A program made the position numbers and the translations under genes. Source: Candidatus Electrothrix scaldis (GTDB taxonomy: Bacteria; Desulfobacterota; Desulfobulbia; Desulfobulbales; Desulfobulbaceae). Taken from it: a stretch of DNA of 64,000 bases. The notes under the pieces were generated by a model. It did not search any database and was not told the DNA's origin. It was given only the letters and a program-made list of their open reading frames with translations. Location of the stretch: the NCBI GenBank assembly GCA_033584155.1, contig CP138355.1:4677501-4741500 (forward strand). Direction: 5' to 3'. This document shows, piece after piece, positions 17,515 to 26,922 of the stretch (positions within the stretch are counted from its first letter, which is position 1; each line of letters begins with the position of its first letter).

Positions 17515-18114
17515 ATGATTCGTGATTTTCAGGACAGCATAAATGATTCTCGTCAGCTGCGTTTTTTATACCATCACTGTGCAGAAGAACTCAGGCTTCC
17601 AGGAGAATACAGTGATTTATTGCGGATGAGCGTTGTTTACTGCATGAGTGCTTTTGACAAGCTTGTTCACGATATGGTTATCTACGGAATGGTCGAAACA
17701 TTTGCAGGCAGACGGCAGGGCACTCTTACGTATCTTAAAGAAAGTATTTCGTTGGAAAATCATCTTGAGCTGATGAGCTGCTCAGTACCGCCGCCGGAAA
17801 TTGTTTTTAGAGACATTGTGCAAAGGAAACTCAGCCATCAGAGTTTTATGGACCCCAATAAACTTGCAGCAGCTTTAAGCCTTATTTGGTCGGAGAACCA
17901 CAAGTGGCAGGTTATTGCAGATGCTATGGGGCGTAACCAGAAACAAGTTGCCAAAGAATTACGCAACATCTATCAACGGAGGAATGCTATAGTCCATGAA
18001 ACGGATAAGAACCCTTCCACAAGCCAAAAGATGCCGATTTTGACAGTCGATTCTGAAAGAATAGAGAGCTTCATCCTTGAATTGGGAGAAACAATATATC
18101 GGTTAGTCATGTAG
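17515..18114 (+). CDS. HEPN-like protein (RiboL-PSP/MAE_28990 type)
   Basis: 199 residues from ATG 17515 (a TTG at 17506 is possible). All-alpha, with an N-terminal four-helix core (SVVYCMSAFDKLVHDMVIYG) and a C-terminal Rx4H motif RNAIVH, Arg156 and His161, which is the ribonuclease signature of HEPN domains. HEPN proteins act as RNases in toxin-antitoxin and abortive infection systems. It is 11 nt downstream of the ParA-like gene and surely co-transcribed with it. Fold by motif; activity is inferred. Confidence 0.72.
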   Translation: MIRDFQDSINDSRQLRFLYHHCAEELRLPGEYSDLLRMSVVYCMSAFDKLVHDMVIYGMVETFAGRRQGTLTYLKESISLENHLELMSCSVPPPEIVFRDIVQRKLSHQSFMDPNKLAAALSLIWSENHKWQVIADAMGRNQKQVAKELRNIYQRRNAIVHETDKNPSTSQKMPILTVDSERIESFILELGETIYRLVM

Positions 18115-18124
18115 GACGCATCCC

Positions 18125-20968
18125 TCACCCCTCCCCCAAAACCTGCCGTAAAAACCGCCCGGTAAAGGACTCCGGCACCTCCGCAACCTCCTCCGGCGTG
18201 CCGCAGGCAACCACCTGCCCGCCCCCGTCTCCGCCTTCCGGGCCGATATCAATAATATGATCCGCCGTCTTGATCACATCCAGGTTATGCTCAATCACCA
18301 CCACGGTATTGCCGCTGTCCACCAGTCGGTTGAGGACCAGCAGCAGGTGCTGGATATCCGCCGGATGCAGGCCGGTGGTGGGTTCGTCCAGGATGTACAG
18401 GGTCTGTCCGGTGGAGCGTTTGCTCAGTTCACGGGCCAGCTTGACCCGTTGGGCCTCGCCCCCGGACAGGGTTACTGAGGACTGGCCCAGAGTGATGTAG
18501 CCCAGCCCCACATCCAGCACGGTCTGGAGCCGGTTCTTGATGGGCGGGATATTCTGGAAAAAGTCCAGGGCCTCTTCCACGGTCATCTCCAGGATGTCAG
18601 CGATATTCTTGCCCCGATACTTGATCTCCAGGGTCTCCCGATTATAGCGTCTGCCCTGACAGGTCTCGCAGGTGACGTAGATATCCGGCAGGAAATGCAT
18701 GGCAATACGCAGCACCCCGTCGCCCTCACATGCCTCGCAGCGGCCGCCCTTCATGTTAAAGCTGAAGCGTCCCAGCTTATAGCCCCGCGCCCTGGACTCG
18801 GGCAGGCGGGCCAGCAGTTCCCGGATGGGCGTAAGCACGCCGGTATAGGTGGCCGGGTTGGAGCGCGGTGTCCTGCCGATGGGACTTTGATCAATATCAA
18901 TAACCTTATCGACATGCTCCAGCCCGTGCAGCAGCCTGGGCCTGTCGCCGTCCTGAAGCACGGCGTGGGCCTCCTTGTACAGGGTCTCCATGACCAGCGA
19001 ACTCTTGCCCGAACCAGACACCCCGGTGACGCAGGTCATCACGCCCAGAGGAAAGCGGACGGTCATATCACAAAGATTATTGATGGTCGCGCCCTTGACC
19101 GTCAGACCGTACTTGGCTCCCTTGCGTATCTTCCGCCGTTTCTTCGGAATGGCGATGGACAGCCTGCCGGAAAGGTAGCCACCAGTGAGGGAGTCCGCAC
19201 AATCCAGCAGGCCCGCAACCGGGCCGGAGTAGAGGATTTCCCCGCCATGCACACCCGCACCGGGACCGATATCCAGGATATGATCCGCCGCTGCAATGGT
19301 GTCGGTGTCGTGCTCCACCACGATGACCGTGTTACCCAGATCACGGAGACTGAGCAGGGTCTTGATCAACTTATTATTATCACGCTGGTGCAGGCCGATA
19401 CTGGGTTCATCCAGAATATAAAGCACCCCGGCCAGCCGCGAGCCGATCTGGGAGGCCAGCCTGATCCGCTGGGCCTCGCCGCCGGAGAGTGTGCCCGCCT
19501 TGCGCTCCAGAGAGAGATAGCCCAGGCCCACCCCGTGCAGAAAACCCAGCCGCTCCTGCACTTCCTTGAGTACGGGTTCGGCAATCATCTGATAATGCCC
19601 GCTGAAGGTCATGCTGTGCAGCTCTGCAATCAGGTGGTCAATGGACATCCGGGTGAGATCAATAATGCTCCGCCCCCCGACCCGCACCGCCAGGGCCTCG
19701 GGCTTGAGCCGGTCCCCGTGACAGACCGGGCAGGGCTGCTCCTTCATAAAACGGGCGGTCTCTTCCCGCACCCTGGACGAGGTGGTCTCCCGGAACAGGC
19801 GATCCATGCGGGGGATAATACCCTCAAAGGGAATCTGAGAAACCAGGCGTCGGTTGCCCCGGCTGTAGCGGAACTCAATACGCTGCTGACCAGTACCGTA
19901 CAGCAAGGCCTGCTTGACTTCGTCCGAGAGCTTGTGAAAGGGCGTTGCCGGATCAAAATCGTAATGGGCGGCCAGGGCCTGTATCCACTGGGCATTATGG
20001 GTGGCCAGCTTGCGCCGCGACCACGGGGCAATGGCCCCCTGATCCAGCGGGAGGCTCGGGTCAGGCACGATGAGTTGCTCGGCAAAGACCTGCTTGACCC
20101 CAAGACCGCTGCATTCCGGGCAGGCCCCCTGAGGGTTGTTAAAGGAGAACAACTGGGTGGACAGCTCCTGCACCGAGATCCCGCAGGCATGGCAGGCTGC
20201 CGACTCGGAGAACAACACCTCCTCGCCGCTGTCCGGGAACTGGACCAGCATGGTGCCCTCACTCAGGCCCACTGCTGTGGACACCGACTCATCCAGCCGT
20301 CTGCGGATGCCCGGCTTGAGCACCACTCGATCCACCACTACCTCAATGGAGTGGAAGGTATTCTTGTTCAGCTTGATCTCTTCACTGAGAGGCCGAACCT
20401 CGCCGTCCACCCGCACCCGGACATAGCCGTCCTTGCGCAGCTCCTGAAGGATCTGCTCGTGACTGCCCTTTTTGCGAACCACCAGCGGAGAGAGCAGGAT
20501 GACCTTCTCCGGTCGCTCCGCCCCCTCAAAACGATTCAGCAGGGTATTGACCATGTCCTCAATGGACTGGGAGCTGATAGGCTCGCCACATTTCGGGCAA
20601 TGGGGCTGCCCGGCCCTGGCAAAGAGCAGGCGGAGATGGTCGTAGATCTCGGTGACCGTGCCCACGGTGGAGCGGGGATTCTTCGAGGTAGTCTTCTGCT
20701 CAATGGAGACCGCTGGGGAGAGGCCCTCCAGCAAGTCCACGTCCGGCTTGTCCATCTGCCCCAGGAACTGACGGGCATAAGTGGACAGGGATTCCACGTA
20801 GCGGCGTTGGCCCTCGGCGTACAGGGTGTCAAAGGCCAGGGTGGACTTGCCGGAGCCGGACAGGCCGGTGAAGACCACCAGTTGGTTGCGGGGCAGATCG
20901 ACCGAGATGTTCTTCAGGTTGTGCATCCGTGCGCCACGCACGGAGATGTATTTGGGTTCGGAGGTCAC
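18125..20968 (-). CDS. uvrA: UvrABC excinuclease subunit A
   Basis: 947 residues, full length. Two ABC ATPase modules: Walker [11 protein letters not shown] near residue 35 and [10 protein letters not shown] near 650; signature motifs [12 protein letters not shown] and [12 protein letters not shown]; zinc-binding Cys pairs [26 protein letters not shown] and CETCQGRRY. It recognises bulky DNA lesions with UvrB in nucleotide excision repair. High-GC, conserved codon use compared with the AT-rich genes on both sides. A long antisense frame over it (18695-21040) is a shadow. Confidence 0.98.
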   Translation of the reverse strand: MTSEPKYISVRGARMHNLKNISVDLPRNQLVVFTGLSGSGKSTLAFDTLYAEGQRRYVESLSTYARQFLGQMDKPDVDLLEGLSPAVSIEQKTTSKNPRSTVGTVTEIYDHLRLLFARAGQPHCPKCGEPISSQSIEDMVNTLLNRFEGAERPEKVILLSPLVVRKKGSHEQILQELRKDGYVRVRVDGEVRPLSEEIKLNKNTFHSIEVVVDRVVLKPGIRRRLDESVSTAVGLSEGTMLVQFPDSGEEVLFSESAACHACGISVQELSTQLFSFNNPQGACPECSGLGVKQVFAEQLIVPDPSLPLDQGAIAPWSRRKLATHNAQWIQALAAHYDFDPATPFHKLSDEVKQALLYGTGQQRIEFRYSRGNRRLVSQIPFEGIIPRMDRLFRETTSSRVREETARFMKEQPCPVCHGDRLKPEALAVRVGGRSIIDLTRMSIDHLIAELHSMTFSGHYQMIAEPVLKEVQERLGFLHGVGLGYLSLERKAGTLSGGEAQRIRLASQIGSRLAGVLYILDEPSIGLHQRDNNKLIKTLLSLRDLGNTVIVVEHDTDTIAAADHILDIGPGAGVHGGEILYSGPVAGLLDCADSLTGGYLSGRLSIAIPKKRRKIRKGAKYGLTVKGATINNLCDMTVRFPLGVMTCVTGVSGSGKSSLVMETLYKEAHAVLQDGDRPRLLHGLEHVDKVIDIDQSPIGRTPRSNPATYTGVLTPIRELLARLPESRARGYKLGRFSFNMKGGRCEACEGDGVLRIAMHFLPDIYVTCETCQGRRYNRETLEIKYRGKNIADILEMTVEEALDFFQNIPPIKNRLQTVLDVGLGYITLGQSSVTLSGGEAQRVKLARELSKRSTGQTLYILDEPTTGLHPADIQHLLLVLNRLVDSGNTVVVIEHNLDVIKTADHIIDIGPEGGDGGGQVVACGTPEEVAEVPESFTGRFLRQVLGEG

Positions 20969-21119
20969 GGGTATTACCGGGGTAATCTTGCTGACAGGGC
21001 AGCAAGGTGTATGGTACAGTTGCGTACAGAAACAGGTTGATAAACCGGTACATCATACTGGTGAGGAGGCATTTGCTCAAGGATGTTCTTCATGATCTGG
21101 CGATTCATCGCGGGGCAGC

Positions 21120-21147
21120 GTAGGGGCAGTTCGTGAACCGCCCTATC
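21120..21147. repeat. GTAGGGG-type palindrome
   Basis: GGGC.GTTC faces GAAC.GCCC around a 2-nt loop, preceded by GTAGG. Same family as the cluster at 3016-3150, located between the divergent uvrA and hydrolase genes. Confidence 0.6.
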
Positions 21148-21257
21148 CTCGGCCTTTCATCCGCCCTTCCCGCCATCTTTCCTCCTTGTTTCATGGGGAT
21201 GATCAGGGTACCATAGAAAAATCTATCTACAGAACAACTCAGCATACGGAGGGCAAT

Positions 21258-22790
21258 ATGGACCCCATCACAGCAGCGTTATTGGCAGGAGCCGCTACCA
21301 CGGCAGTCAACGAGACCATCAAGCCGGCAGTCAAGGATGCATACGAAGGCTTGAAGGCCAAGGTGAAGCAGTGGTTTACGGAACGCAAGAGGCCGGAGGG
21401 CGAGATGGCCCTGACCATGATTGAGCAGAAGCCGGAGGTGTGGCAGGCGCCGCTGGCAGAGGCAATCAAGGATTCCGGTGCGGGAGACAATGCAGAGCTG
21501 CTTCAGAGGGCAGAGGCATTGCTCGAAATGCTGGAGAAGCCCAAGCCGCAGGTTCATGTTACGCAGAAGGTGAAGGGTGACCACAACATCTTTTCCGGTA
21601 CTGGCAATGTGGAGGTCGTTCACGGCGATAACTTTAAGAGCGATGGTGGATATCAATACTGTACTAAAGTTGGCGGTGGTATTATTATTCCTGATTCTGC
21701 CAAAGAAAAACCGGCTGAAGGCGAAATTGTCGCTGTTGGTCCCGGCAAGATGAACGATGCCTATTATTGCATAGTTCATGAACCTGTTATTTATCCAGTT
21801 TGGTTTGGAACAAATAGAGAACCAAACGATAAAAATGATCTATCCAAAGGCTTTAGTGGAAACAGAGCAAAAAAATTAGGAACTGTATATTATGGCAGAT
21901 GTGATGTTGCTATACCAAAAACTCATCGTTTTGGAGAGACAGGAAGAGCGTGGTGGAAGAGATGGGTTTCTTTAGATTTCAGAGGAAATGATCATCTAAC
22001 AGTAGAAAAGATAGAATGCTGTAAAGACAGTGATGACTTTTGGCACCAATTAAGAAGCCATTTCTTGGAAAGAGAGATTACTGAAAGAGACGCTGTTGTT
22101 TTTTTGCATGGTTTCAATAATTCCTTTGAAGATGCTGCAATACGAGCGGCTCAAATTGGTTTCGACTTGAAGATTCGTGGTTACACCGCTTTTTTCAGTT
22201 GGCCGTCAAAAGCAAAAGTATTCAAGTATACAGTGGATGAGAGCAGCATCTCTGCAAGCGAGGATGCCATTACGGATTTCTTGCTTGATTTCACCAAGAA
22301 GTCTGGATCAGAACGAGTTCATATAATTGCCCATAGTATGGGCAATCGTGGCTTGTTGCAGGCATTGAAAAATATAGCGGGAAAAGTTCAATCTTCTGAT
22401 TCTCCTGTTGAATTTGGCCAAATTATACTTGCCGCACCGGACTTAGATGTAGAGGTGTTCAGAAGAGCCAAAGATGCTTACCTCTCATTATCAAAATTAA
22501 CCACTATCTATTCATCATCAAAAGATATTCCTGTTTTTCTATCAAAAAGACTACATGAATATCCAAGATTAGGTATCATTCCGCCTATTACAATTGAGGA
22601 GGGGATAGATACTGTGCAAGTCAATAATTTTAACTTATTTAATCTTGGACACGGTTATTTCGCTGAAGCGGAGGCCCTCCTACATGATATCTTTAATCTA
22701 ATTCGGTATAGTGAATCGCCAAGGCATCGACAGAGGCTCAGTGAACAACAAACGGAAGACGGTAAAATTTACTGGTTAATCGATACATAA
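21258..22790 (+). CDS. DUF900-type alpha/beta hydrolase with N-terminal signalling domain, amyloid-like motif and GroES-derived segment
   Basis: 510 residues from ATG 21258, behind a GGAGGG site. Residues 1-45 ([20 protein letters not shown]) match the helical N-terminus often seen on bacterial NACHT, TIR or protease effectors. Residues ~100-120 contain [16 protein letters not shown], like RHIM-type bacterial amyloid signalling motifs. Residues ~138-165 ([20 protein letters not shown] and on to AVGPGK) are almost the GroES consensus, covering the GroEL-binding mobile loop. Residues ~190-500 form an alpha/beta hydrolase: [14 protein letters not shown] and nucleophile Ser360 in AHSMGN. I infer an effector hydrolase or lipase with an assembly domain. 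The GroES part may be a recombination scar or a chaperonin docking loop. Codon use turns AT-rich in the second half. Confidence 0.85.
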   Translation: MDPITAALLAGAATTAVNETIKPAVKDAYEGLKAKVKQWFTERKRPEGEMALTMIEQKPEVWQAPLAEAIKDSGAGDNAELLQRAEALLEMLEKPKPQVHVTQKVKGDHNIFSGTGNVEVVHGDNFKSDGGYQYCTKVGGGIIIPDSAKEKPAEGEIVAVGPGKMNDAYYCIVHEPVIYPVWFGTNREPNDKNDLSKGFSGNRAKKLGTVYYGRCDVAIPKTHRFGETGRAWWKRWVSLDFRGNDHLTVEKIECCKDSDDFWHQLRSHFLEREITERDAVVFLHGFNNSFEDAAIRAAQIGFDLKIRGYTAFFSWPSKAKVFKYTVDESSISASEDAITDFLLDFTKKSGSERVHIIAHSMGNRGLLQALKNIAGKVQSSDSPVEFGQIILAAPDLDVEVFRRAKDAYLSLSKLTTIYSSSKDIPVFLSKRLHEYPRLGIIPPITIEEGIDTVQVNNFNLFNLGHGYFAEAEALLHDIFNLIRYSESPRHRQRLSEQQTEDGKIYWLIDT

Positions 22791-22946
22791 TCTTCAATAT
22801 CTTGGGAGTGCAACAGTAGTAACCTTTGGGGCTAGTTGGTTAAGCCAGCCAACTATATAAATTTGCAGGAATATAGCTTCTGATCTCTCGGAAAGCCAGA
22901 TAATTTTGCCCCTACAATACCCAACCTGACCAAAGTACCCCTGCCG

Positions 22947-23010
22947 GTTGCACCGGAGTACAACCCATCGTTGCACTCTAGTGGAACTCATCGTTGCACT
23001 CTAATGGAAC
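22947..23010. repeat. 23-bp periodic palindromic array (three units) at the 3' end of hipA
   Basis: Three 18-nt imperfect palindromes start at 22947, 22970 and 22993, each followed by a 5-nt spacer: GTTGCACCGGAGTACAAC, GTTGCACTCTAGTGGAAC, GTTGCACTCTAATGGAAC. The last overlaps the end of hipA and encodes its final residues. The 18+5 layout matches the array at 55599-55805 although the sequences differ. Confidence 0.7.
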
Positions 23011-24253
23011 CGATCATTGCCAGTGGCAAACGCCGAGAAATCTTCGCACTAACCACCCCTCTGACCCCAGCAACCCGAGCAAACTCCGGCCAGCGTTCCA
23101 CAGCAGCGGCAACCTCATCAAGTATCACTTCCACCTCTTTCTCCGCAACACCATACTCCCCTGCCAGTTCAACAACATGCCTGTACGCAGGAGCCCGGCC
23201 TTCACCGGCCACGGTCATACTGTGTTCCCCTCCGGGGCCGTCAGCAAAGGTGAGATCGTATGCCGGGGCCAAAGACCATTTCCCTGTGCGATCATCCAGA
23301 ATAAAACTGAAATTCTTCACATGGTCGTCGCGATTATGGGTCAGGATGTTGAACAGCATCAGCCGGAAGGCCCGCAGCAGGTCCTCATGGTTGCGGGTCA
23401 GCAGGGTGGTCACCTTGAAGAGATCAGCATAATCACAGGACGGGATACGAAAATTCGCCTGGATAAGATTACCAAAAGTGTGGATATGGTAACGGCGGTT
23501 CTCCGGGCCGCGATCAAAACGTTTGATCCCGAAAAAAGACTCTCCCTGCTCGGTTGTAAACAACCTTGTTTCCGGTATTGTAATACCGGCAGCACGGGCC
23601 ATGAGGGCATAGGCATACTCCACCGGCCCTGCATCACGGCTGTCTTCTTTGGCTGAAAACTTGACCAGCCAATGTTCAAATCCGGGAGGCAGGTCATCGT
23701 CACCGGCAATAATGCTCCTGTCCTGCCCATTCCAGCCCACAAGCACCTTAGGCCGTGCTCCGCCCGGACTGCCGCCGGTGCGTAATAAGAGGGGCAGTAT
23801 CTCGGTCTCATCACCGGCAAAAATTCGTTGCGAACGAGCAGCCAGATCATGCAGATCCAGCAACGTTGTCTCCGAAGCCCGGGCCTCCGGAGGATAATAG
23901 GTCAATGCCCCTATAGTGGAGCGGCCCAGATACAGCAGACGGTCAAGGGGAGAAAGGATGCCCGGTTCACGGCCCAGACTACGAAAATGGCGATCCATGA
24001 GCAGCAGCCCCCAGCCATCAGGCAGGGAATCGTCAAACAAACCAAAGAGCGGACCGAAATTCCGCTGCTGATGCTCCACAAGACCGGCTTTCGCAGGCAG
24101 AATAAAGGGGGAGAGTTCCAACCCCCTTTGCAGCCAGGAAGGGTGGTACTCAAAAAAGAGACGATGTCCCTGTGTCGCCAGCGTGCCAACCTTCCATAAC
24201 TTTCCCGGCGAGACAGTAAACCGCACCTCGACCTCCTGCAAAGCTGCGGCCAT
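22988..24253 (-). CDS. hipA: HipA-type serine/threonine kinase toxin
   Basis: 421 residues. Residues ~10-100 are the HipA N-terminal subdomain (FGLFDDSLPDGWG); the P-loop-like Ser motif is GGSPGGARPK; the catalytic loop is HNRDDHVKNFSF and the metal-binding Asp is in YDLTFAD. HipA kinases phosphorylate aminoacyl-tRNA synthetases and stop growth; HipB neutralises them. The last codons (SIRVQR) come from a unit of a 23-bp repeat array, so the natural C-terminus has been replaced or extended. Its start is 1 nt after the hipB stop, typical of hipBA operons. All catalytic motifs are intact. Confidence 0.93.
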   Translation of the reverse strand: MAAALQEVEVRFTVSPGKLWKVGTLATQGHRLFFEYHPSWLQRGLELSPFILPAKAGLVEHQQRNFGPLFGLFDDSLPDGWGLLLMDRHFRSLGREPGILSPLDRLLYLGRSTIGALTYYPPEARASETTLLDLHDLAARSQRIFAGDETEILPLLLRTGGSPGGARPKVLVGWNGQDRSIIAGDDDLPPGFEHWLVKFSAKEDSRDAGPVEYAYALMARAAGITIPETRLFTTEQGESFFGIKRFDRGPENRRYHIHTFGNLIQANFRIPSCDYADLFKVTTLLTRNHEDLLRAFRLMLFNILTHNRDDHVKNFSFILDDRTGKWSLAPAYDLTFADGPGGEHSMTVAGEGRAPAYRHVVELAGEYGVAEKEVEVILDEVAAAVERWPEFARVAGVRGVVSAKISRRLPLAMIGSIRVQR

Positions 24254-24254
24254 A

Positions 24255-24566
24255 TCAGATTCTGCCCCGTTTAGGCGTATCTTGGCGACTCATCTCTTTT
24301 AGCTCAGCTAGAGAGCGAGCTTCCTGGGGAGCCAAAAGATCAGCAAATTCCGGTAAACGACCCAGAGCATGGGCCAGACGCAAAAGATTTTTCAGGGAAA
24401 CCTGCCCAGTTGTTTCAAAGCGTTTCAAGGATGCCGGAGACACTCCGGCCCGAGCAGCCAGGGTGGTCCGTTTATACCCTGCCTGAAGGCGCAGGGTCTT
24501 ACAACGTTCAGCCAGCAACTGTTCTGTTTCCTGCGGGGTGAGTAATGCGGGAATGGAGGTAAACAT
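24255..24566 (-). CDS. hipB: HipB-type XRE-family antitoxin
   Basis: 103 residues with a Cro/C1 helix-turn-helix (LRLQAGYKRTTLAARAGVSP, then ASLKRFETTGQVSLKNLLRL) at ~28-80. It would bind HipA and autorepress the operon. First gene of hipBA. The AT-rich region 24567-24804 upstream contains its promoter. Confidence 0.93.
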   Translation of the reverse strand: MFTSIPALLTPQETEQLLAERCKTLRLQAGYKRTTLAARAGVSPASLKRFETTGQVSLKNLLRLAHALGRLPEFADLLAPQEARSLAELKEMSRQDTPKRGRI

Positions 24567-24804
24567 ATTCTTATCTTAGCTGACAGAGCTCCAAAAAACA
24601 AATGACAATATATTAGCTATAGACAATACAAAATTACACTTAAAGATACTATATCACCTCTTAATAAAAATCTCATTTCAAGAATAATCCGGCCAAAAAA
24701 AATCCCATAAAAGAAAGACTGCCACCCGCTTGACCAGAAAGCCTTTTCAGACTATTATTCCAAAATACTTACACATTCATTCCACCAACCAGGAGAAAAC
24801 GCTG

Positions 24805-25701
24805 ATGAAAAAGACGATATGGGTCTGCACCTTCCTTATGGGGAGTCTTTTCTGCCTCAGTCAACAAACTGCCAACGCAGAAACAGAGTGCTATGTCTTT
24901 GGCAACTCACGACGAGGCGGAGAACAGATGTACAACAGCTGTGATGACTGCTTCCGTCAGAGCCGCCGTTGTGAGCAACGTTGTTTTGATACAAACACGA
25001 CCTGCACAGCTATGGGCAATGATCGATACGGATCTCGCATCACCGTACAGGGTCCCCCGGCAAAACGAAAAAAACGGGCAAGAAAAAAGGCCCTCCAACA
25101 GTGTAGACGGCAAGGTTTAATGAATTGCACAGTGCTTCGCTGCACAGACTCAAGGAATCGACAACCGATCAGTATGGAGGTATGCCGTTCCCAGCCAACC
25201 AGGGGCGACAGAAACTCACGGGATTGGGACAGAGGAAGAAATTCGCGGGTTTGGGATGGAAATTCACGAGATAGAGGCGTGGATTCGATGATTTGGGACA
25301 ACAATCCACGGGACAACAGGAATTCAGAAAATAGGAATAGGACAAGAACAGAACGACCGAGGAACCGCAATAATAATAGAAACACAGCGGCAAGAAGACC
25401 TCAACCTCAACCTCAACCGACCCAACGATATGTAAAATCCTGGCAGCACCTCAAGGGACGTTGTGAAGGACATTCATATCCTAAAGTCGCCCAACAATGT
25501 GGGGGCCGTGGGGTCTGGCATGGAATCTATTGCAGGGTGACCTGGAGTGACGGGCGCACAGAGGATCTACACGGGAAAGTTGACCTGAAAGATCCTTACG
25601 GACGCGCCTACTGCACTCGACGCACCCGCCCAGCCAACTTCAACTGCGTCAGCCGCTGTGACAACACCAATGGTCCGCTGATGAACTTGCCTCGACCATA
25701 G
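24805..25701 (+). CDS. Secreted Cys-rich protein with Arg/Asn/Asp low-complexity middle
   Basis: 298 residues from ATG 24805 (an in-frame TTG at 24730 lies before the signal sequence). Signal peptide MKKTIWVCTFLMGSLFCLSQ, cleaved near ANAE. Residues ~25-125 are Cys-rich (CYVF, CDDCFRQSRRCEQRC, CTAM), ~130-205 are built of RNSRDWDRG-like repeats rich in Arg, Asn and Asp with a PQPQPQP run, and ~210-298 is a second Cys-containing globular part (CRVTWSDGRTEDLHG). No known family; it looks like an extracellular or periplasmic structural or binding protein with disulfides. Monocistronic, followed by a strong hairpin. Confidence 0.75.
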   Translation: MKKTIWVCTFLMGSLFCLSQQTANAETECYVFGNSRRGGEQMYNSCDDCFRQSRRCEQRCFDTNTTCTAMGNDRYGSRITVQGPPAKRKKRARKKALQQCRRQGLMNCTVLRCTDSRNRQPISMEVCRSQPTRGDRNSRDWDRGRNSRVWDGNSRDRGVDSMIWDNNPRDNRNSENRNRTRTERPRNRNNNRNTAARRPQPQPQPTQRYVKSWQHLKGRCEGHSYPKVAQQCGGRGVWHGIYCRVTWSDGRTEDLHGKVDLKDPYGRAYCTRRTRPANFNCVSRCDNTNGPLMNLPRP

Positions 25702-25749
25702 CCAACTAACATCACGGCTAGCACCACAACCAAAATCATAAAACCACAA

Positions 25750-25777
25750 AGCCCGGATGTCTTCTAACATCCGGGCT
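25750..25777. terminator. Hairpin terminator after the Cys-rich protein gene
   Basis: AGCCCGGATGT at 25750-25760 and its complement at 25767-25777 form an 11-bp stem with a 6-nt loop. Flanked by ATTTGAAATTT on the right and, on the minus strand, TTGTGGTTTT. It can serve both convergent genes. Confidence 0.75.
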
Positions 25778-25883
25778 ATTTGAAATTTATCCTCACTACA
25801 TCCTCATCTAAACAAGAACAGCGGCTTATAAGTCGTCCTCCCCTTCATCCTCACTGGGACCTTCCACCAGTCAGTCACCCCTG

Positions 25884-26900
25884 CTACTCACCCCGTTTTT
25901 TCACGTCTCCTTTATCTACAGGCCGGACAAGCCGGGCAGCAGCAACCAACTGCTGGCGTCCGTTACCGAACGGTGGGTAAGCGGCCCGAGTCGGCGTACG
26001 TTGATGCCATCGGGTCCTAGATGCCTTTGTTCTTCCTTTGCGGCCATGCCCGTGAAAAAGCTCGTACCCTGCCACCTTCCCGGCTTTGTCTCTATACACT
26101 CGTGCAACAATACCCACATGATAAATTCCGTGCCGTGAGGACAACAAGGTGTTGACAGAGGGATTCCTATACACAACACCGGTGCGCCCATAGAACAACA
26201 CAACTCCGGGCCTGATCAGTTCAGCCTGTGCCAAGGCGTTTTTGATAAGGATCAACTCTCCCCGCTCATGGTACCAGCGGGCAAGATCTCTGGAATCACG
26301 ATAGTGTTCAGGCGTAGGATATTCATAATCGGGGCAGCGTTTCTTCACTCCCATCAAAACCCTATGTAAAATCCCTGAACAATCGCTGAGCGGACCGACA
26401 CCATAGAGGATAGAACGGGCCTCCAAAGACGCAACCGTTGTTCGCACAGCAGGAAGCAGCCCCTCTGTATAGGCGGCCTGATCGTCTCCGCTGAGATGAC
26501 CAGAGAAATCCATTTGCACCGATTTTTCCGGCGGCGCAATGCGCTGTTTTTTTCGCAAAGGACGTAGCGAGACAATGGCCTGGGGCTTAGTTACCTCCTG
26601 TTCGCTGTCTGCTGCGTGCCCCTCTTCTTTACCAGCAGCAGGCAGGGGGAAAGAGGGCATACAGTACTGCATCTCATACAGAACATCCCGACACTGTCTT
26701 GCAAAAATACTCTCACCGTCCTCCTCCGCCTCTACTCTTGCCAGCTCCGGTCGAGGGGACACGTTAGTCGACTCATCAGGAAACTCCCCCTTTGTTGAGT
26801 ATTTTCTACCCCAAAAGGCCCCGATCAGAAGAGAGGCAATCAGTAGGACAAGCCACACAGATTTCAGATGTAGCAGCTTAATGAGTTTCATCCGTTCCAT
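25884..26900 (-). CDS. Membrane-anchored NlpC/P60-like cysteine peptidase or amidase
   Basis: 338 residues. N-terminal membrane helix at ~12-29, an acidic linker, then a papain-like NlpC/P60-type domain: Cys174 in LSDCSG, His261 in GIYHVGIVA and a polar residue near LFHGHG (His283/His285). Domains of this kind cut peptides in peptidoglycan or are amidases. The C-terminal ~50 residues are basic. The start at 26900 has no strong ribosome site; Met4 is an alternative. It is upstream of nothing co-directional except amrS on the same strand, which starts before it. Confidence 0.65.
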   Translation of the reverse strand: MERMKLIKLLHLKSVWLVLLIASLLIGAFWGRKYSTKGEFPDESTNVSPRPELARVEAEEDGESIFARQCRDVLYEMQYCMPSFPLPAAGKEEGHAADSEQEVTKPQAIVSLRPLRKKQRIAPPEKSVQMDFSGHLSGDDQAAYTEGLLPAVRTTVASLEARSILYGVGPLSDCSGILHRVLMGVKKRCPDYEYPTPEHYRDSRDLARWYHERGELILIKNALAQAELIRPGVVLFYGRTGVVYRNPSVNTLLSSRHGIYHVGIVARVYRDKAGKVAGYELFHGHGRKGRTKASRTRWHQRTPTRAAYPPFGNGRQQLVAAARLVRPVDKGDVKKRGE

Positions 26901-26922
26901 CCCGAATTATCACACAAAAAAG

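Noticed and set aside
18695-21040. 781-residue plus-strand open frame opposite uvrA
   Set aside because: It is antisense to a complete uvrA with all motifs; the composition reflects the high-GC complement and there is no domain.
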